NCBI GenBank assembly: GCA_034211275.1
Contig: JAXHTF010000036.1
Span: 1 to 42,426 of the forward strand
Direction of reading: 5' to 3'
Source: Acidobacteriota bacterium
Lineage (GTDB): Bacteria > Acidobacteriota > Thermoanaerobaculia > Multivoradales > JAHZIX01
Length of the DNA: 42,426 nucleotides
Of this stretch, positions 38,484 to 42,426 are shown piece after piece; positions within the stretch are counted from its first letter, which is position 1; every line of letters begins with the position of its first letter. Both the position numbers and the translations under genes were made by a program. A model generated the notes under the pieces. The model saw only the letters and a program-made list of their open reading frames with translations, was not told the DNA's origin and searched no databases.

Positions 38484-40043
38484 ATGTCAGGCAACGATCA
38501 CTGGACTCTCGACCTGAAAGCCTTGGGCATGCAGCCCGCCGGCGACGAGCTCGCCCGCCGCGTGCTCACCTGCCGCCCGCCGTATGCGCTGTGTGTGCAG
38601 GGGAAGTGGGGGAGTGGCAAGACCAGCTTGATGCGCTATGCGATGGCGAAGTTGGGTGGGGAGCCGTTGGCGGTTACGTTGGCTACCCAGACGAAACCTA
38701 CCCGCGAATTGCCCAAAGAGATTCAGCAGGATTGGGACGAGCTTTACGAAGAGTCGGCTGGCTTCTTGATCGAGCAGCTGGCGAGTCGCCTGACTTCCAA
38801 GATCGCAAAGGACGAGCTCGATCCGCGTGTCGTCCCCATTTGGTTCAATCCGTGGCAGCACCAGCAGACCGAGCAGCCGGTCGTCGGGCTGCTTCAGGAG
38901 CTTCAGGAGCAATTCACCGGTCTGCTCAAGCACCGCAAAGAATTCGCCGATGCGCTGCAGACCTCCGTCGAGGCAGCCCTACCCTTGCTCGATACCCTAG
39001 CGAATGCTCTTGGGGCGCTCCAAGGCCTGCCACCGGTCTCAGGTCTTAGCGGTTATGTGGAGAATTGGCGAGAGTCCAAGAAGCGCCGGGATGAGCGAAA
39101 CTTTCGCGCGATTCCCGATGCCCAACGCCTCAATCTTCTGTTCGAGGAAGCGGTCCGGCGTCTGCTCGGCGCCAATGAGAAGAACACCTTCGTTACGGGC
39201 AAGGGCGGGGAGCTAGTGGTCCAGCGCAGGCTGGTCATTTTCATCGATGACCTCGACCGTTGTGGAGAACAGCAGACGGTACACCTGCTGGAGGCCATCA
39301 AGCTCTATCTCCAGACGCCGTATTGTGTCTTCGTGCTAGGTATGGACGGCGCAGCGGCCCGGCGGGCGGTGGAGGGGGTTCTCGGGCAGGGGCAGGAAGT
39401 CGCGCGGGAGTATCTGGAGAAGCTTTTCCAGTCCACTCTCCACGTACCTTTACCGGTGCAGCCGGAGGCTTTCATCGTGGGGCTGCTCAAGGCTACGGGC
39501 CTCACCCGCAGCACGACCGGCCTGACCTACAGGGAGCTCGCGCGGCGGATCGAAGAACTCGTCGAGCCCAATCCGCGGAAGCTCAAGACTTTTGTGAGTG
39601 GGCTATCCGCAGGGTGGGCCATCGAAGGCAAGAGCTCCGAGGATTTTGGCTTCTATCTCCTCCTGACCTATCTACGCACCGTGCACCCCGATGTCTACCG
39701 TCTCCTCGCCTACGAACCATCCTATGTTGGTAATCTGCACGAGATTCTGGCAGACGGCAGCCTGCCCAATACACCTACTCCCGTGGACTATTTCCTCCAT
39801 CGCGCACTTCGCCACGCTTTTGATCATTTGCAAGGGTTGAAGGAATTGCCCGAGCGGCCGGATACGGATTTGGTGGTGGATGAGCTCATCGAGCGCCTAG
39901 ATCATCTGAGGGGTGATCGGGCGTTCCGCGAGCAGTGGACAGACGAGGTTTTCGGGACAGGCGAGATCACTGCCGAAATTGTTCAGGCTCGAGCCACTCG
40001 CTTGTTGCGGCTGGGGCCTCCGCTGCTTGAGGAGAAGACTTGA
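38484..40043 (+). CDS. KAP family P-loop NTPase
   Basis: 519 residues. Walker A at 40-48 (GKWGSGKTS) and Walker B near 252 (LVIFIDDLDRCGEQQ) match KAP NTPases, with the downstream ALEAIKLYLQTPYCVFVLGMD-like stretch (LLEAIKLYLQTPYCVF, VLGMDGAAARRAVEG) and YLEKLFQSTLHVPLP typical of the family. No strong membrane segments are seen; a moderately hydrophobic stretch at about 155-185 (ALPLLDTLANALGALQGL) could be a membrane-facing part. ATG 38484 follows GAGAGGTGAGGA. The next gene begins inside its stop codon (TTGA). KAP NTPases often occur in phage-defence or mobile loci. GC content appears lower by eye than in the rest of the window. Confidence 0.9.
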   Translation: MSGNDHWTLDLKALGMQPAGDELARRVLTCRPPYALCVQGKWGSGKTSLMRYAMAKLGGEPLAVTLATQTKPTRELPKEIQQDWDELYEESAGFLIEQLASRLTSKIAKDELDPRVVPIWFNPWQHQQTEQPVVGLLQELQEQFTGLLKHRKEFADALQTSVEAALPLLDTLANALGALQGLPPVSGLSGYVENWRESKKRRDERNFRAIPDAQRLNLLFEEAVRRLLGANEKNTFVTGKGGELVVQRRLVIFIDDLDRCGEQQTVHLLEAIKLYLQTPYCVFVLGMDGAAARRAVEGVLGQGQEVAREYLEKLFQSTLHVPLPVQPEAFIVGLLKATGLTRSTTGLTYRELARRIEELVEPNPRKLKTFVSGLSAGWAIEGKSSEDFGFYLLLTYLRTVHPDVYRLLAYEPSYVGNLHEILADGSLPNTPTPVDYFLHRALRHAFDHLQGLKELPERPDTDLVVDELIERLDHLRGDRAFREQWTDEVFGTGEITAEIVQARATRLLRLGPPLLEEKT

Positions 40044-42426
40044 GCGAGCCCAAACCGACCACTGCCATGCTCAAAGTCCGCGGCGTCTACCGCCGGTGGC
40101 TGGAGCGTCGCTATGGCCGCATCACTCTCGCGGGGCTGGCCCCTGACGATGAGCCGCTGCTGCTCCGGCAGATCTACGTTCCTCTGAAGCTTGCGGACCA
40201 GAGGCTGCTGGACTCGGCGGACGAAACGCAGCTGGAGAATCAGGGCAAGGAGCTGGAAGATTGGCTCCTGAGCCTTGAAGAGCCAAGCGGAGAGGAGGTG
40301 TCTGAGGAGGTTCTCTACAGCAGTCCCGCTTGGCGTGTGAAGAAGACGCGAACTCTGCTGATCTCCGGCGAGCCTGGCAGCGGCAAGACTACACTCACCC
40401 AATCGGTCATCGCCAGCCTCAGCGGAAGCGTCCCGGACGAGTTCAACCGGTGGTTCGAGGGCTGCATCCCCATCCCCATTCCGCTCCGTAGCGTCCCCAG
40501 CAGCGCCTTGGGCAAGCTCGAAAAGTTGGTGGCCTGGTGCTTCAAGGAGGTACAGAAAGAATCGAAGGAGCCGTTCGACGCGGAGGCACTGCGAGAGTTC
40601 CTTGACCGTGGCTGGGGCATCTTCCTGTTCGACGGGCTCGACGAGCTGGGTTCGATGCAGCAGCGCAAGCGCTTCCTCAAGGCGCTACGGGATCATCGAT
40701 GGCTCGAAGGTGAGGACGCCAATCTCGCCCTGTTGACGGGACGGCCTTCGGGCTATGAGGGGGTGGAGAAGGTGCTGCCGCCGGGGCTCCGGCTCCACGT
40801 CATGCCCTTCTCCAAGGAACAGATCGGCAGCTATCTGAAGAAGTGGTTTGCGCTGCGGCCGATGCGCTCCGGGGAGCGGGATCGCGCGGCCCAGTCTTTG
40901 CTCGAACGACTCACGTCTCAGCAGGAGACTGAGCGCTTGTTGCCCATGGCTCGTCGCCCGGCCTACCTGGCGGCTTTGGCCTTCGTCCACGGGACCCGTG
41001 GGCAGCTACCCCACACCCGGGCGGAACTCTATGCGCTGCTGGTCGATGCCTACCTAGAGGTTCTGGATCAGTATAAGGATCAATCTCGGCATCCGGGGTC
41101 GCAGGCGGAAGAGGACCGTCGGAATTGGAGTCGGCAGGACAAGCTGCAGGTGCTCTCGATGGTCGCCTTCATAGCTCACGAGGGAGCTACGGAAGGGAGT
41201 TCGCGCAAGAAGTCCGAGAAGGAAGATCGGCGGTTCCAGTGGACGAAGGAGGATTTGGTCAAGACGGTGCGGCAGGCCATTGAGGTCGGAGGGGAACGGC
41301 TGCGCGACGCCGAGATTAGGGATGCGAAGGAGCTCACCGACTACTTCGTCGCCCGCACCGGATTGCTGGCAGAGACCGCCGAGGGGGTGTACCAATTCGC
41401 CCATTTGAGCTTTCAGGAGTACCTGGCGGCCATTTACCTGCTCGATGAGGCCAGCGCCGATCCCGACAAGGCAGGAGTGATCGACTCGGAGCTGCTGCAG
41501 ACTCGACTCCAGCGGGATGGCTGGCAGGAGGTAGGTCTTCTGCTGCTCGCGGCGGATGCGTTGCGCACGCAGAACACCGGCCACCGGGCGGTGCTGGCCA
41601 AGCTCGATCTGGCGAACGAAGCTCAATTCGAGCTGTTGACGCAGGTGCTGGCGGGTGGGGAGGTGCGGCTGGGGGAGAGCGAGCGGCGGTATTGGGTGGT
41701 GGTCTGGTACGCCTATGCGGCAGCTTTTGATCGGCCGGATGGAATCGAGAGGTTGGCCAGGAATTCGGCAAACCTGCCCTGGTTGATTCTTGCCTGGCAA
41801 GCATGGGCTGAGGCTCTTGCCAAAGAAAGAGGCTTGGTGGAGGTCGTATCCGAGGCGGCCGGTCCCGCGCCCTCCAGCGGTGGCGGGCGACAGCGGGGCC
41901 TCTTGGGAGCTGCGTCGAAGGGGGAGGCATCATCCTCCGGCGGGCCACAAAGTGGTGTCGAAGCACTCCGGGCTCGGCTGGAAAATGAGGATTGCTGGGC
42001 AGCGGCACTAGCGCTGCCGCTGAACTTGCATGAGCCTCCGCTGAAAGAGGTGTCCAACGTGCTGGGCCAGATCGCTGATCGCCATCCCCTTTTCCAAGGA
42101 GCAATCGTAGGGCCGGAGGTTTGGGATCCGCGGCCGCTGTACTGGGTGGTAGAAGCGTGGAGCTTGCGTGAGGCGGCGGTGGCCTCTTGGCTTAATGAGT
42201 CGATTCCGCTGCCGCGTCTGGCGGACGACCCACTGGCGGGGGACAGGGCGCTCTGGAGCAAGGCGGAGTCTCCTAGAAGCCGCTGGCAAAAAGAGCTGCT
42301 GAGTCAGTATTTCCTGGTCGACCTGGCTGCCTCGGCGCTTGGTGGACAGCGTGAGGGCCACAGCTCTGGACCAGACCTTGGTCGCCTGCTGCTCGAGCGC
42401 TGGCCAGCGCTCGAGCAGCAGGCGAC
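40040..42426 (+). CDS. NACHT-domain STAND NTPase, C-terminus beyond window
   Basis: At least 795 residues, still open at the right edge. TTG 40040 overlaps the KAP stop as TTGA and gives MSEPKPTTAML; ATG 40067 is the alternative. Walker A is G110-EPGSGKTT and the NACHT Walker B is LFDGLDELG with Asp198. Later NACHT features: LLTGRPSGYEG, FSKEQIGSYLKKWF, MARRPAYLAALAFVHG (winged-helix side) and the HLSFQEYLAAIYLLDE motif (FQEYLAA) near residue 455. The region after about 500 is helical, without recognised WD40, LRR or TPR repeats so far. No N-terminal effector domain was recognised before the NTPase. With the KAP gene it forms a tightly coupled pair typical of bacterial conflict systems. The last 15 codons lie in a suspicious palindrome. 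Confidence 0.9.
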   Translation, partial: MSEPKPTTAMLKVRGVYRRWLERRYGRITLAGLAPDDEPLLLRQIYVPLKLADQRLLDSADETQLENQGKELEDWLLSLEEPSGEEVSEEVLYSSPAWRVKKTRTLLISGEPGSGKTTLTQSVIASLSGSVPDEFNRWFEGCIPIPIPLRSVPSSALGKLEKLVAWCFKEVQKESKEPFDAEALREFLDRGWGIFLFDGLDELGSMQQRKRFLKALRDHRWLEGEDANLALLTGRPSGYEGVEKVLPPGLRLHVMPFSKEQIGSYLKKWFALRPMRSGERDRAAQSLLERLTSQQETERLLPMARRPAYLAALAFVHGTRGQLPHTRAELYALLVDAYLEVLDQYKDQSRHPGSQAEEDRRNWSRQDKLQVLSMVAFIAHEGATEGSSRKKSEKEDRRFQWTKEDLVKTVRQAIEVGGERLRDAEIRDAKELTDYFVARTGLLAETAEGVYQFAHLSFQEYLAAIYLLDEASADPDKAGVIDSELLQTRLQRDGWQEVGLLLLAADALRTQNTGHRAVLAKLDLANEAQFELLTQVLAGGEVRLGESERRYWVVVWYAYAAAFDRPDGIERLARNSANLPWLILAWQAWAEALAKERGLVEVVSEAAGPAPSSGGGRQRGLLGAASKGEASSSGGPQSGVEALRARLENEDCWAAALALPLNLHEPPLKEVSNVLGQIADRHPLFQGAIVGPEVWDPRPLYWVVEAWSLREAAVASWLNESIPLPRLADDPLAGDRALWSKAESPRSRWQKELLSQYFLVDLAASALGGQREGHSSGPDLGRLLLERWPALEQQA
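42381..42426. repeat. Perfect 46-bp palindrome at the window end
   Basis: The 23 bases 42381-42403 (GTCGCCTGCTGCTCGAGCG...) are the exact reverse complement of 42404-42426, with no loop. It coincides with the last base of the window and lies inside the NACHT gene. A natural coding palindrome of this size is improbable, so a fold-back or end artefact of assembly is likely; the final ~8 codons of the NACHT protein should not be trusted. Confidence 0.85.

Overview
The window reads as one contig of a GC-rich, Gram-negative, aerobic bacterium. RND and TolC-type efflux domains, a DUF481 outer-membrane protein, a type II NADH dehydrogenase, paired DUF1800/DUF1501 genes, a GldC-like protein, a UGA-containing selD and a C-terminal FSDGFETGD tail together suggest Acidobacteriota, perhaps a Thermoanaerobaculia-like lineage. 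The phylum is an inference. No rRNA, tRNA, CRISPR array, transposase or prophage gene was seen. The last 46 bases form a perfect palindrome, which suggests that the right edge is a contig end or an assembly fold-back.

Layout. 1-3.4 kb (minus strand): truncated type II NADH dehydrogenase, a dicarboxylate/amino-acid symporter and a DUF481 outer-membrane protein. 3.7-8.1 kb (plus): NodU/CmcH-type carbamoyltransferase, a polysaccharide deacetylase with no usual start codon, an inactive rhomboid-like membrane protein and a threonine/serine dehydratase. 8.1-11.6 kb (minus): an ABC-2 exporter operon of one ATPase and two permeases. 11.8-12.7 kb (plus): an exported protein of unknown function and a cupin. 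12.8-15.5 kb: three RNA-methyltransferase-type genes, namely a TlyA-like protein without an S4 domain, a DUF371/RsmI-like fusion and a KamB/NpmA-type A1408 methyltransferase. 15.7-16.8 kb: selD, itself a selenoprotein. 16.8-19.6 kb: an exported repeat protein, GldC and an aminotransferase. 19.7-25.9 kb (minus): a TetR-controlled efflux operon whose pump is fused to its outer-membrane channel. 26.4-27.1 kb: a phasin/DUF2188 protein with a clear promoter. 27.2-30.3 kb (minus): a DUF1800/DUF1501 pair. 30.7-34.3 kb (minus): a large lipase-CHAT protein. 34.4-37.7 kb: a SerA-like dehydrogenase and a Rieske/ThDP-enzyme fusion. 38.0-42.4 kb (plus): a tiny exported repeat peptide, then a KAP NTPase overlapping a NACHT NTPase that runs off the window.

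Themes. The genes at 12.8-15.5 kb belong to families that modify the ribosomal decoding site (16S C1402, A1408, C1409), so they may form a decoding-centre modification and aminoglycoside-tolerance module. The region from 30.7 kb to the end carries the architecture of NTPase/CHAT conflict systems; the lipase-CHAT protein and the KAP-NACHT pair are the best candidates for an undescribed defence or programmed-death system. Several proteins are unusual fusions (RND-TolC, Rieske-ThDP, DUF371-RsmI, phasin-DUF2188, lipase-CHAT).
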